Below are positions 1 through 7,686 of a stretch of DNA of 28,662 bases, one piece after another. This DNA is from an uncultured Atopobium sp. (lineage in GTDB: Bacteria; Actinomycetota; Coriobacteriia; Coriobacteriales; Atopobiaceae). Location of the stretch: positions 1 through 28,662 of the forward strand of contig CALIZS010000031.1 in NCBI GenBank assembly GCA_938028565.1, read 5' to 3'. The notes under the pieces are model-generated. The model saw only the letters and a program-made list of their open reading frames with translations, ran no database searches and was not told the DNA's origin. Each line of letters opens with the position of its first letter. The first letter of the stretch is position 1. A program made the position numbers and the translations under genes.

Positions 1-101
1 ATCTGTAACTTCTGCCTAAATAAGTAAAAGAATCGGTGGATTTGCCTGATTTTGTTAAAGAATCGGTGGCTCAAATACAGATTCTTTGCACTTTTTAGGC
101 G
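1..101 (+). repeat. Intergenic repeat cassette, type D (copy 1, left end cut by window)
   Basis: This is the right-hand part of a ~119-bp element that is complete at 325-443, 6469-6586 and 15158-15275 (the last reversed). The visible part has sub-repeats starting GCCTRA-TTT, each followed by an AAAGAATCKGT core, then an inverted core ACAGATTCTTTG and the closing TTTTTAGGC. The match to the other copies is direct and extends over the whole visible segment. Confidence 0.85.
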
Positions 102-157
102 GACTTTTCTAGACGTAACTCTGATTTCAAGGTTGGTTTTATGGACGCTCTCATGGA

Positions 158-277
158 GCCTGATTTTCTCGCCAAGTCTGAACGATTTGCCTGAAAAGAG
201 CACCATGTCTGAGCTATTTGCCGGTTTTTCTCGCCAAGTCTGAGTAAATTTACTCAGACATGGTGGGGTTTTCAAGC
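158..277 (+). repeat. Intergenic repeat cassette, type C
   Basis: A 120-bp cassette opening with GCCTGATTTTCTCGCC and closing with TTTTCAAGC. It contains three direct sub-repeats that start at 158, 189 and 220, exactly 31 bp apart, each carrying a YCGCCAWGTCTGA-like core. The third core runs straight into its inverted copy, giving the perfect 20-bp palindrome TCTGAGTAAATTTACTCAGA at 239-258. A homologous copy in reverse orientation lies at 15311-15431. No convincing gene overlaps it. Confidence 0.85.
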
Positions 278-324
278 TCGCAAAATTTGGAGACAGCACC
301 CTAGTTAGAACGTAGCTACAGCCC

Positions 325-443
325 GCCTGATTTCTTCAAAGAATCTGTAACTTTTGCCTAAATACATCAAAGAATCTGTGGATTTGCCTGATTTTGTCAA
401 AGAATCGGTGCCTCAAATACAGATTCTTTGCACTTTTCAGGCG
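325..443 (+). repeat. Intergenic repeat cassette, type D (copy 2, complete)
   Basis: A complete 119-bp element bounded by GCCTGATTT and TTTTCAGGC. Three direct sub-repeats begin at 325, 356 and 386 (30-31 bp apart), each with a CAAAGAATCTGT-like core. The third is followed by the inverted core ACAGATTCTTTG. The architecture is the same as that of the type C cassette, with an unrelated core. It sits between the C cassette and galE. Confidence 0.88.
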
Positions 444-483
444 AGCATGGTGAAAGTTAGGCGCGCGATGGCAGAAAGGTCCG

Positions 484-531
484 CTTGGCGAGAAACCCGT
501 ACGCCCGCACGCGCACTTGGCGAGAAACCCG
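484..531 (+). repeat. Two direct copies of CTTGGCGAGAAACCCG, 32 bp apart
   Basis: The 16-mer CTTGGCGAGAAACCCG occurs at 484-499 and again at 516-531. The same word, reversed, follows the type D cassette near 15121-15138, so it appears to be a third part of the composite intergenic element. Nothing in 532-604 other than the galE ribosome-binding site (AAAGGAT, 595-601) can be supported. Confidence 0.7.
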
Positions 532-604
532 CGTACTCGTACCGCACAACGCTGCGCAGAAAAGCCGTATACTTATGACGATATAAGTCCACGAAAGGAT
601 TGAT

Positions 605-1660
605 ATGTCTGACACTCTGATTCCACAAAATTCCTGCGTACTTGTCACCGGTGGCGCGGGCTTTATTGGCAGCCACACCGTTGTTGAGCTGCTTAATTCC
701 GGCTACGAGGCCGTAATTGTTGATGACCTTTCCAATGCTTCGGCAAAGGTTATCGACCGCATCAAAACTATTGTGGGAGAAGAGAACGCCAAGCGTCTTT
801 CGTTCTACGAGGCAGACGTCAACGACGCAGATGCACTGAACCACATCTTTGACCAGCACCCTATTAACTTTGTCATTCACTTCGCAGGCTTCAAGGCTGT
901 TGGCGAGTCCGTCACCAAGCCTATCGAGTACTACGCAAACAACCTGGGTAATACCCTCACCCTTCTTGATGTCATGAGAAGCCATGGTTGCAAGTCAATT
1001 ATTTTCTCGAGCTCTGCAACCGTCTACGGAGACCCAGATAGCCTTCCTCTGACCGAGCAAAGCCCCAAGAAGAACGCAACCAATCCTTATGGTTGGACCA
1101 AGTGGATGATTGAGCAGATTTTGACCGACGTCCACACCTCTGACCCAGAGTGGAACGTTGTCCTGCTTAGATACTTCAATCCTATTGGCGCTCATCAGTC
1201 CGGCCTTATTGGAGAAGATCCTGCAGGTATACCAAACAACCTGGTCCCTTACGTGGCTCAGGTTGCTGTAGGCAAGCGCGAGGCTGTACACGTCTTTGGC
1301 AACGACTACAACACTCCAGATGGCACGGGCGTTCGCGACTACATCCACGTCTGCGACCTTGCGTCTGGTCACGTCGCTGCACTTAAGTGGATGGCTGGTC
1401 GCGCGGGAGTTGAAATCTTCAACCTGGGCACTGGCACAGGTAGCTCCGTGCTTGACGTTATCAAGGCGTTCTCAAAGGCCTGCGGCAAAGAGATTCCTTA
1501 CGTTATTGAGCCTCGCCGCGCAGGTGACGTTGCAACTAACTACGCAGACTGCCAGAAAGCTGCTGACATGCTTGGCTGGAAGGCTCAGTACAACCTTGCC
1601 GACATGTGCCGCGACTCCTGGAAGTGGCAGTCGATGAACCCAGACGGCTATCGCGGCTAG
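605..1660 (+). CDS. galE: UDP-glucose 4-epimerase
   Basis: Interconverts UDP-glucose and UDP-galactose (and in some species the GlcNAc/GalNAc pair) in the cytoplasm, supplying galactosyl units for envelope glycans and the Leloir pathway. At 351 residues it is a little longer than the usual ~338. The NAD-binding Rossmann motif GGAGFIG is at residues 16-22, the catalytic Ser region SSSATVYG at 135-142, and the Tyr162-x3-Lys166 pair lies in PYGWTK. The ATG is preceded by AAAGGAT with good spacing. It is the first gene of a plus-strand block; the next gene starts 7 bases after its stop, so the two are probably co-transcribed. Upstream lie about 600 bases of repeat DNA and no gene. Confidence 0.96.
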   Translation: MSDTLIPQNSCVLVTGGAGFIGSHTVVELLNSGYEAVIVDDLSNASAKVIDRIKTIVGEENAKRLSFYEADVNDADALNHIFDQHPINFVIHFAGFKAVGESVTKPIEYYANNLGNTLTLLDVMRSHGCKSIIFSSSATVYGDPDSLPLTEQSPKKNATNPYGWTKWMIEQILTDVHTSDPEWNVVLLRYFNPIGAHQSGLIGEDPAGIPNNLVPYVAQVAVGKREAVHVFGNDYNTPDGTGVRDYIHVCDLASGHVAALKWMAGRAGVEIFNLGTGTGSSVLDVIKAFSKACGKEIPYVIEPRRAGDVATNYADCQKAADMLGWKAQYNLADMCRDSWKWQSMNPDGYRG

Positions 1661-1667
1661 GATTTCC

Positions 1668-2765
1668 GTGAACTTCGCCGACTACCTCACACAAAAGCTC
1701 CCTGCCGTCGAGGCAGAGATCATGCGCGGGCTCCCCGCGGCAACGCCCGCAGCAGCAACGGCACCAGCGGTGGCACTCGCAACGCCCGCGGCAGCGCCCG
1801 CAGCAGCGGCGTCAACGCCCTCAGAGCGCACCCGCGAGGATCTGAACACCTACCTCTACCAGCCACTCGCTCACTTCAGCGCGGGCGGCGGCAAGCGCGT
1901 GCGTCCAGTCCTCTGCTGCCTGGGTGCCGAGGCGGTTGGTGGCTCGGCCGAAGCCGCTCTGCCCGTAGCCTGCGCCATCGAGGACTTCCAGTCGGCGGCC
2001 CTGATCCACGATGACATCGCAGATAAATCAGAGCTACGCCGTGGCGAGAAGTGCCTCTACAAGACACTTGGCACTGGACTTGCCATCAATGTCGGTGATT
2101 CTGCGCTGGTCAATGTTGTCAGACGCGTTACCGTGGCCGACCACCTCTCTGACCAGCTTAAAGTTCGCGTTATCGACGCCCTTCTCGCCATGCAAGAGCA
2201 CACCCTTGAGGGTCAGGCGCTTGACCTTGGCTGGGCTCAGAACGAGCGCTGGGATATTACCTCTGACCAGTATCTGTTTATGGCGCTCTCCAAAACCGCC
2301 TATTACTCTGCTGCATACCCCCTGGTACTGGGTGCACTCATTGGTGGTGCTAACCAGAAGACGCTTGACGCGCTCAAAGATTTTGGTCTTAAAGTAGGCC
2401 TTGCCTTCCAACTGCAAGACGATCTTCTCAACCTGGTAGGAAACGCCCAGGTACAGGGTAAAGATTTTAGGTCAGACATCACTGAAGGCAAGCGCACGCT
2501 CGCCGTGGTCTACGCACTTGAGCATCTTGGCCCAGCAGAAAAAACAGAGCTTGTCTCCATACTTTCTGCGCATACGAGCGATACTTTGAAGCTTCAACGC
2601 GCTGTGGAGCTTATGGAAAGCGCTAATGCGATAAAATTTGTCCGCGCGCACGCTCTTGTCTTAGTTGATGAGGCAAAGCACGTGCTTGAAAACGTGATAC
2701 TTACTGAAGACGCTCGCGACACACTTTTGTCTATGGCAGACTTCTTTGTGAACCGAGAAAGGTAA
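1668..2765 (+). CDS. Polyprenyl (farnesyl/geranylgeranyl-type) diphosphate synthase
   Basis: A trans-isoprenyl diphosphate synthase that condenses IPP with allylic diphosphates to make isoprenoid chains for quinones or lipid carriers. It has 365 residues with a GTG start seven bases after galE; AGGAT overlapping the galE stop can serve as ribosome-binding site. The GGGKRVRP substrate motif is at 73-80 and the first Asp-rich motif DDIAD at 115-119. The second motif reads DDLLN (251-255), with Asn in the last position instead of Asp, followed by the typical GKDFRSDITEGKRT. An odd Ala/Pro-rich, low-complexity stretch occupies residues 24-49 near the N-terminus. Product chain length cannot be read from the sequence. 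The following gene begins 2 bases after the stop. Confidence 0.9.
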   Translation: MNFADYLTQKLPAVEAEIMRGLPAATPAAATAPAVALATPAAAPAAAASTPSERTREDLNTYLYQPLAHFSAGGGKRVRPVLCCLGAEAVGGSAEAALPVACAIEDFQSAALIHDDIADKSELRRGEKCLYKTLGTGLAINVGDSALVNVVRRVTVADHLSDQLKVRVIDALLAMQEHTLEGQALDLGWAQNERWDITSDQYLFMALSKTAYYSAAYPLVLGALIGGANQKTLDALKDFGLKVGLAFQLQDDLLNLVGNAQVQGKDFRSDITEGKRTLAVVYALEHLGPAEKTELVSILSAHTSDTLKLQRAVELMESANAIKFVRAHALVLVDEAKHVLENVILTEDARDTLLSMADFFVNRER

Positions 2766-2767
2766 TT

Positions 2768-3697
2768 ATGGATCCTATTACTCCTGGTAGCACCGGTGCT
2801 GCCGTTGAAGACATTCAGGAACGCCTCGTTAAGCTTGGTTACGCCATCGAAGACGATGAGCGTCAGAGCCACACGTTTGGCAAGTCAACTGCTCGCGCAG
2901 TTGCGCGCTTTAGGCTTGACCATGACCTTTCTCTTGGAGAAGAAGTAGATGCCTCTACCTGGGCAATCATGGTCGATGAGGGATATGAGCTCGGAGATAG
3001 AACCCTCTACCTGCGTCTTCCTAACTTTCACGGCAATGACGTGCGTCAGCTGCAAGAGCGCCTCAACATCTTGGGTTTCTCGTGCGGAAAAGTTGATGGC
3101 CATTACGGTGTTCACACCGAGGCTGCCGTTAAGCTCTTCCAGGAAAGCGTCGGCGAGCTTGCTGACGGTATGGCATTTCAGGATACCCTCGACGCCATTG
3201 AGCGTCTGCGTCACGTTTGGTCTGGTAAGCAGGCAAAAGGCCCTCACCCACAGGGTCCTATGGGCTTTGCACGTGCAGCAAACGTTCTTGAGACCACCTG
3301 CATTGCTATTACGGGAGAAGATCCTATCTCTAGAAACGTAGCTGCTCGCGTCTATAACCTTTCTAAGGCAACTACTGAGGCAAGCGGCATGACCATGATT
3401 GATCGCGCCGATTCCCCTACTGATGCAGCCACTATTTTGGTTCTGACCACAGCTTATGCCCCAAGCATGCCCGCCCGCGGACAGGTTGGTATTGGCTCTG
3501 TTTCTATGGAAGAAAACGAGACGCTGCCAGCAAGACTGCGCACTGCCATTGAATCTGCTGATGCAACGGGCTCCCCTATCAAGATTGTGCTGCCAGAAGG
3601 AACAAACGTAGACGGCTCATTTACTACCGCAGACGCGCAGACTTTAGCAGTTCTTGTTCTTGATGCAATTTGTGGAGCATTTGCCTCGCTAAGCTGA
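2768..3697 (+). CDS. Peptidoglycan-binding-domain protein, possible CwlM-like cytoplasmic regulator
   Basis: A 309-residue protein with two PG_binding_1-type repeats (about residues 7-70 and 80-150; both show the G-x-x-V-x-x-[IL]-Q-x-[RK]-L start and the A-V-x-x-F end). A ~140-residue C-terminal domain follows that is reminiscent of an amidase_3 fold without clear zinc ligands. There is no signal peptide or membrane segment, so it should be cytoplasmic, which is unusual for a wall-binding protein. Mycobacterial CwlM has the same two-part plan, is also cytoplasmic, and activates MurA. This gene sits just upstream of glmU, which makes the MurA substrate. A CwlM-like role is inference; the binding repeats are seen. 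RBS GAAAGG lies at the end of the previous gene. Confidence 0.75.
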   Translation: MDPITPGSTGAAVEDIQERLVKLGYAIEDDERQSHTFGKSTARAVARFRLDHDLSLGEEVDASTWAIMVDEGYELGDRTLYLRLPNFHGNDVRQLQERLNILGFSCGKVDGHYGVHTEAAVKLFQESVGELADGMAFQDTLDAIERLRHVWSGKQAKGPHPQGPMGFARAANVLETTCIAITGEDPISRNVAARVYNLSKATTEASGMTMIDRADSPTDAATILVLTTAYAPSMPARGQVGIGSVSMEENETLPARLRTAIESADATGSPIKIVLPEGTNVDGSFTTADAQTLAVLVLDAICGAFASLS

Positions 3698-3741
3698 TAC
3701 ACTTAATAGGGTTGCGGACAAAACCAACGTAGTGATTACAT

Positions 3742-3816
3742 TGGGGTATCGTCCAACGGTTAGGACACGGGTTTTTGGTGCCTGGAATGTGGGTTCGAAT
3801 CCTACTACCCCAGCCA
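3742..3816 (+). tRNA. tRNA-Gln (anticodon TTG)
   Basis: A full cloverleaf can be drawn. The acceptor stem is TGGGGTA (3742-3748) with TACCCCA (3806-3812), the D-stem GTCC/GGAC, the anticodon stem CGGGT/GCCTG with loop TTTTGGT giving anticodon TTG, and the T-stem GTGGG/CCTAC with loop TTCGAAT. The discriminator G and an encoded CCA follow. TTG reads CAA, so glutamine. The gene lies in the 187-base gap before glmU. Confidence 0.95.
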
Positions 3817-3884
3817 TTTTTACGCAACTTTTGTGTAGGGACGCACTCGTATCGAGTAATACGAAGTACTTTGGAGGCTTACGT

Positions 3885-5273
3885 ATGCCACTTACTGCGA
3901 TTGTCCTCGCTGCAGGCGAGGGAACGCGCATGAAGTCCCGCCACCCTAAGATTGTGCACAAATTACTTGATAAACCCCTTGTTTGGTGGAGCGTTAACGC
4001 TGCAATTACTGCTGGCGCTGAGCGCGTCATTGTGGTTGTAGGTAACCACGCTGATGAGGTTAAATCTGCACTTTCTTGCTTCCCTAACCTTGAGTATGTT
4101 GCCCAGACTGAGCGTCTTGGCACCGGCCACGCCGTCAAGGTTGTTAAGGATGCTCTTGGTGGCTTCAAGGGACCCGTTGTTGTTATCAACGGTGACGCAT
4201 CTCTGTTGCGCGCACAGTCTATTCTCGACCTTGTCGCAGAAACTAAAGCTCACCACAATGCATGTACCGTACTTACGATGACGCCCCCAGATCCAACCGG
4301 ATATGGTCGCGTCATTTCTTCTAACGGCCAGGTAACTGCCATTGTTGAGCATAAGGATGCTACGCCAGAGCAGCGCGAGCAAGAGCGTGAATGCAACGTT
4401 GGCGTGTACTGCTTCTGTGGCGGAAGGCTGACCGCAAACATCGATCTTCTCGGCAATGACAACGTACAGGGCGAGTACTACCTCACCGACATGGTGGGCC
4501 TTTACGTCAGCCAGGGCGAGCCTGTTGCTGCTGTTCACGTTGACGACTACAAAGAGGCGCTGGGCGTCAACTCCCGCGCCGAGCTTGCCGTTGCCACCCG
4601 CATCATGCAGGAGCGCATCAACGAGCACTGGATGAGCCAGGGCGTCACCATGCTGGACCCAACTTCCGTCTGGATTGGCCCCGAGGTCACGCTTGGTATG
4701 GACACCGAGGTTCTCCCGCAGACCATGCTCTACGGCAAGACCTCAATTGGCGAGAATTGCGTGGTAGGCCCTAACACTCGCCTGACCGATACAATTGTTG
4801 GCAACGACGCTGTTGTCGATGAGACTGTAGCTATCAACGCACAGGTAGACGACTTTGCCACCTGCGGTCCCCGCGCTTACTTGCGCCCAGGCACACACCT
4901 TATGCCTCACGCCAAGGCAGGCACTCATGTTGAAATCAAAAATTCAACTATCGGTGAAGGCTCTAAGGTACCTCACCTCTCCTACATTGGTGACACTACC
5001 ATGGGCTCCGGCGTCAATATTGGCGCAGGTTCAATTACATGCAATTACGACGGTTACCACAAGTTCAAGACACACATCGGCAACAACGTCTTTGTTGGAT
5101 CCGATACCATGATGGTGGCACCTGTCTCAATTGGTGATGGCGCACTTGTGGGGGCAAGTTCGTGCATCACAAAGGATGTACCAGCAGACGCGCTTGCACT
5201 CGAGCGCTCTGAACAGAAAATTATTGAGGGATACGCCGCCCAGAGGCGTCATAAGCTTGAGAAAGAGGACTAG
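3885..5273 (+). CDS. glmU: Bifunctional UDP-GlcNAc pyrophosphorylase / glucosamine-1-phosphate N-acetyltransferase
   Basis: Makes UDP-GlcNAc from glucosamine-1-phosphate, acetyl-CoA and UTP, the precursor for peptidoglycan. It has 462 residues, normal for the family. The uridylyltransferase motif LAAGEGTRMKS begins at residue 8, with Lys22 in HPK; INGDASLL stands for the usual GDxPLL and RLGTGHAV for the GTAHA motif. The C-terminal half is a left-handed beta-helix of hexapeptides including the NYDGYHKFKT active-site segment. The ATG at 3885 is chosen because GGAGG lies 7 bases upstream (3873-3877); an open frame continues to 3732 but would run through the tRNA gene. The stop TAG is immediately followed by the ATG of prs, a close pairing seen in many bacteria. 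Confidence 0.97.
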   Translation: MPLTAIVLAAGEGTRMKSRHPKIVHKLLDKPLVWWSVNAAITAGAERVIVVVGNHADEVKSALSCFPNLEYVAQTERLGTGHAVKVVKDALGGFKGPVVVINGDASLLRAQSILDLVAETKAHHNACTVLTMTPPDPTGYGRVISSNGQVTAIVEHKDATPEQREQERECNVGVYCFCGGRLTANIDLLGNDNVQGEYYLTDMVGLYVSQGEPVAAVHVDDYKEALGVNSRAELAVATRIMQERINEHWMSQGVTMLDPTSVWIGPEVTLGMDTEVLPQTMLYGKTSIGENCVVGPNTRLTDTIVGNDAVVDETVAINAQVDDFATCGPRAYLRPGTHLMPHAKAGTHVEIKNSTIGEGSKVPHLSYIGDTTMGSGVNIGAGSITCNYDGYHKFKTHIGNNVFVGSDTMMVAPVSIGDGALVGASSCITKDVPADALALERSEQKIIEGYAAQRRHKLEKED

Positions 5274-6269
5274 ATGTTCGAGAACCTGAGCGATCCACTA
5301 TTAGTTGCTAGAAACATCAAGCTCTACACCGGTACAGGTAACCCTGAACTGGCTCGTAAAGTTGCAGACATTCTTCACCTAGAGCTACAAGGCCTTCTCC
5401 TCGAGAAGTTTGCTAACGGAGAAATCTACGCACGCTTTGACGAGTCTGTCCGCGGCGACGAGGTCTTCTTCATTCAGTCTTTGGCAGGCGTCAACGTCAA
5501 CGACCTGGTTATGGAGACGCTGATTGTTGCTGACGCTGCAAAGCGCGCATCTGCTAACAGCTTTACCGCAGTCATCCCTCACTACGCATATGCTCGCCAG
5601 GACCGCAAAGCCGCTGCTCGCGAGCCTATTACCGCTCGTCTGATGGCAAACCTGCTTGAAAACGCTGGCGTTGACCGCGTCATCACCCTTGACCTGCACC
5701 AGGGCCAGATCCAGGGCTTCTTTGACATCCCTGTTTCTCACCTAACCGCTCTCTACCTTCTGGGCGATTACTTTAAGAGCAAGCCATTTGACTGGGAGAA
5801 TACTGTTGTTGTCTCCCCTGATATGGGTCGTGCAAAGGCAGCCAAAAAGCTTTCCGACTACCTTGACTGTGGTCTTGCAATTGCTCACAAGAGCCGTCCT
5901 CGTCACAACGAGAGCGCTGTTATGGGCATCATCGGCGACATCAAGGGCAAGACCTGCATTGTTAACGACGATATGATTGATACCGCAGGTACCCTCTGCG
6001 CTTCCGTTGTTAAGCTGAAGGAAATGGGTGCTGGTGACATCTATGTCTGCGCAACCCACGGCGTTTTCTCTGGTCCTGCAATCGAGCGTCTCAACAACGC
6101 TCCTATCGAGGAGTGCGTTGTTACCGACGCAATTCCTTGCGCTGCAGCAAACCAGAAGGGCTCCAAGATTAAGACGATTACCATTGCAAACGAGATTGCC
6201 GAGGCAATTTACGCTGTCTACACCGACCGTCCTGTCTCCGACATCTTCGGCGGTGACTTTAACCTGTAA
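5274..6269 (+). CDS. prs: Ribose-phosphate pyrophosphokinase
   Basis: Forms PRPP from ribose-5-phosphate and ATP for nucleotide, histidine and tryptophan synthesis. It has 331 residues (family about 310-320). The flexible catalytic loop YARQDRK is near residues 106-112, the ribose-5-phosphate region VVSPDMGRAKAAKK near 178-192, and the PRPP loop NDDMIDTAGT at 231-240, where most family members have VDDMIDTAGT. Its ATG directly abuts the glmU stop, so translation is likely coupled. A terminator hairpin follows at 6352-6386. Confidence 0.97.
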   Translation: MFENLSDPLLVARNIKLYTGTGNPELARKVADILHLELQGLLLEKFANGEIYARFDESVRGDEVFFIQSLAGVNVNDLVMETLIVADAAKRASANSFTAVIPHYAYARQDRKAAAREPITARLMANLLENAGVDRVITLDLHQGQIQGFFDIPVSHLTALYLLGDYFKSKPFDWENTVVVSPDMGRAKAAKKLSDYLDCGLAIAHKSRPRHNESAVMGIIGDIKGKTCIVNDDMIDTAGTLCASVVKLKEMGAGDIYVCATHGVFSGPAIERLNNAPIEECVVTDAIPCAAANQKGSKIKTITIANEIAEAIYAVYTDRPVSDIFGGDFNL

Positions 6270-6270
6270 C

Positions 6271-6351
6271 GCCGCAGGTCAGCCGCGCGTGCGACAACGG
6301 CAATACCGCAGGTCAAACGTGCGTGCGAGCGCGGGTCGCAAGTGATTTCAA
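6271..6351 (+). repeat. Tandem GCAGGTCA module before the prs terminator
   Basis: Two related units starting RCCGCAGGTCA at 6271 and 6305 are followed by AGTGATTTCAACCCGG. The same arrangement (two GCAGGTCA units, then AGCGATTTTGACCCGG, then a near-identical terminator) occurs on the minus strand at 15548-15634, downstream of the transketolase genes. It appears to be a shared 3'-UTR or intergenic module; function unknown. Confidence 0.65.
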
Positions 6352-6386
6352 CCCGGTATCCACTTCATGTGGGTACCGGGCTTTCT
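6352..6386 (+). terminator. Rho-independent terminator after prs
   Basis: CCCGGTATCCAC pairs with GTGGGTACCGGG (one G-T wobble) around a short loop, followed by CTTTCTT. The position 82 bases after the prs stop suits the end of the plus-strand block. Confidence 0.85.
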
Positions 6387-6468
6387 TGTGCGTAAACGCT
6401 GGGTGTAGACGGGGTTTCTCGCCAGGTTGGCGATGCGAGCTGGCGCGATCAGCGCGCGCCTGCTGCGA

Positions 6469-6586
6469 GCCTGATTTCTTCAAAGAATCTGTAAATTTTG
6501 CCTAAAAAGGTAAAAGAAACTGTGGATTTGCCTGATTTTGTCAAAGAATCTGTGTCCCAAACACAGATTCTTTACACTTTTCAGGC
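6469..6586 (+). repeat. Intergenic repeat cassette, type D (copy 3, complete)
   Basis: Bounded by GCCTGATTT and TTTTCAGGC, with three 30-31-bp sub-repeats. The last core and its inverted copy form a perfect 12-bp stem: AAAGAATCTGTG (6543-6554) with CACAGATTCTTT (6562-6573). It lies downstream of the prs terminator in the same orientation as prs. Confidence 0.88.
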
Positions 6587-6664
6587 TCGTATTCCAATCG
6601 TAGTTGATCCAAAACTTGAGTAATTATGTGTCCAGTCAATCCAAAAAACTCCGTCAAAATCGCT

Positions 6665-6835
6665 GTTTACGGGTGATTCGATTCACCCGTAAACGCTCAA
6701 ATCAAAGAAAAACCACCAGTAAACACCGTTCTTATCGACTGCAGTCACCCGTAAACCGCAAGTTTGAAGCAATTGCGAGAAGAATTGCGTTTACTGGTGG
6801 ATTTGCCTCGTCGTAATCGCGTTTAGTGGTGGATT
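6665..6835. repeat. Array of six GTTTAC(G/T)GGTGRATT-type repeats in both orientations
   Basis: Related 13-17-mers lie at 6665-6678 (+), 6682-6695 (-), 6712-6727 (-), 6744-6758 (-), 6787-6803 (+) and 6819-6835 (+). The first two form a perfect 12-bp hairpin (GTTTACGGGTGA/TCACCCGTAAAC). The three minus copies are spaced 31-32 bp, as are the two plus copies at the right. Read on the minus strand, the plan is again three direct repeats followed by an inverted one. No gene is supported between 6587 and 6924. Confidence 0.75.
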
Positions 6836-6924
6836 CTCGGCCTTGAAAGCCTGAAGCCTTCCATACAGACATCTTTCCCTTCCGTGGCAGACGCTTTTTC
6901 CGTAAAGGCAGCAGAAAGCAGAGC

Positions 6925-7575
6925 TTAGTGGGTAGTTCCGAGAGACTCGCCAACGGTATCGACCTCATGCTCCACCGCAGCTGCCAAGGCAACCTCAAGG
7001 CCGCGTGTCATAACCTCAATAGGGAGACTTGCGGTATTTGCAGGCTGCTTAGTTGCCTGCTCGGTTGCAAAAGGAACGTGCAGGAAAGCCCCGCGAGCAT
7101 TGGGATGCTTGGTGGCAAGCGCATGCAACATGGAATACATCACATCGTTGCAGACGTATGTACCTGCCGTATACGATACGGCGGCAGGAATACCTGCTTC
7201 ATTCATTGCCTCTGTCATAGCACGAACAGGAAGTGTCGAAAAATAAGCATCGGGACCGTCCTCGACAATCTTCTCGGCATGTGGCTGGTTGCCGTCGTTA
7301 TCGGGAATCCGAGCGTCGCGGTAATTGATACCTACAAACTCTGGGGTAATCTTTGCGCGACCTCCTGCCTGTCCAACGCAAAGCACGATATTGGGATTAA
7401 TATGATCAATTGCTGCGGATACCGCGTCGGCACCTGAGCCAAAGACCACAGGAATCTCAAGTTTCACTACATTAGCACCGGCAATGGTATCCGGAAGCGC
7501 TCGAACAGCTTCCCATGCCGGGTTGATTTTCTCTCCACCAAAAGGCTGAAAACCAGTTACAAGAATCGTTAACAC
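6925..7575 (-). CDS. pcp: Pyroglutamyl-peptidase I
   Basis: Removes N-terminal pyroglutamate (5-oxoproline) from peptides in the cytoplasm. It has 216 residues with the GTG start at 7575, the normal family length. This start is chosen because AAGGAGG lies six bases upstream, whereas a further in-frame ATG would place that site inside the coding region. The Cys peptidase C15 triad is visible as Glu79 (in KITPEFVGIN), Cys142 (in TYVCNDVMY) and His166 (in FLHVPFA). It is the last gene of a minus-strand set with DUF969 and DUF979, 111 bases after DUF979, a partnership known in many Firmicutes and consistent with 5-oxoproline use. Confidence 0.95.
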   Translation of the reverse strand: MLTILVTGFQPFGGEKINPAWEAVRALPDTIAGANVVKLEIPVVFGSGADAVSAAIDHINPNIVLCVGQAGGRAKITPEFVGINYRDARIPDNDGNQPHAEKIVEDGPDAYFSTLPVRAMTEAMNEAGIPAAVSYTAGTYVCNDVMYSMLHALATKHPNARGAFLHVPFATEQATKQPANTASLPIEVMTRGLEVALAAAVEHEVDTVGESLGTTH

Positions 7576-7686
7576 AACGACCTCCTTAAGACGCATTTAA
7601 GTATTTTTACTCGTTGCGCGCCTGCCTTACTCGTTACGCTCATTGAACCTGTCGCGCCGGCTGTACTTGTCACCTTCGCGTCTGCT

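Noticed and set aside
52..578. Small plus-strand open frames in the left 600 bases
   Set aside because: They run through repeat cassettes, have no ribosome-binding site, and their translations follow the repeat units.
3732..3884. Longer N-terminus for GlmU
   Set aside because: It would be translated through the tRNA-Gln gene and lacks a ribosome-binding site. The ATG at 3885 has GGAGG at good spacing and gives the normal family start.
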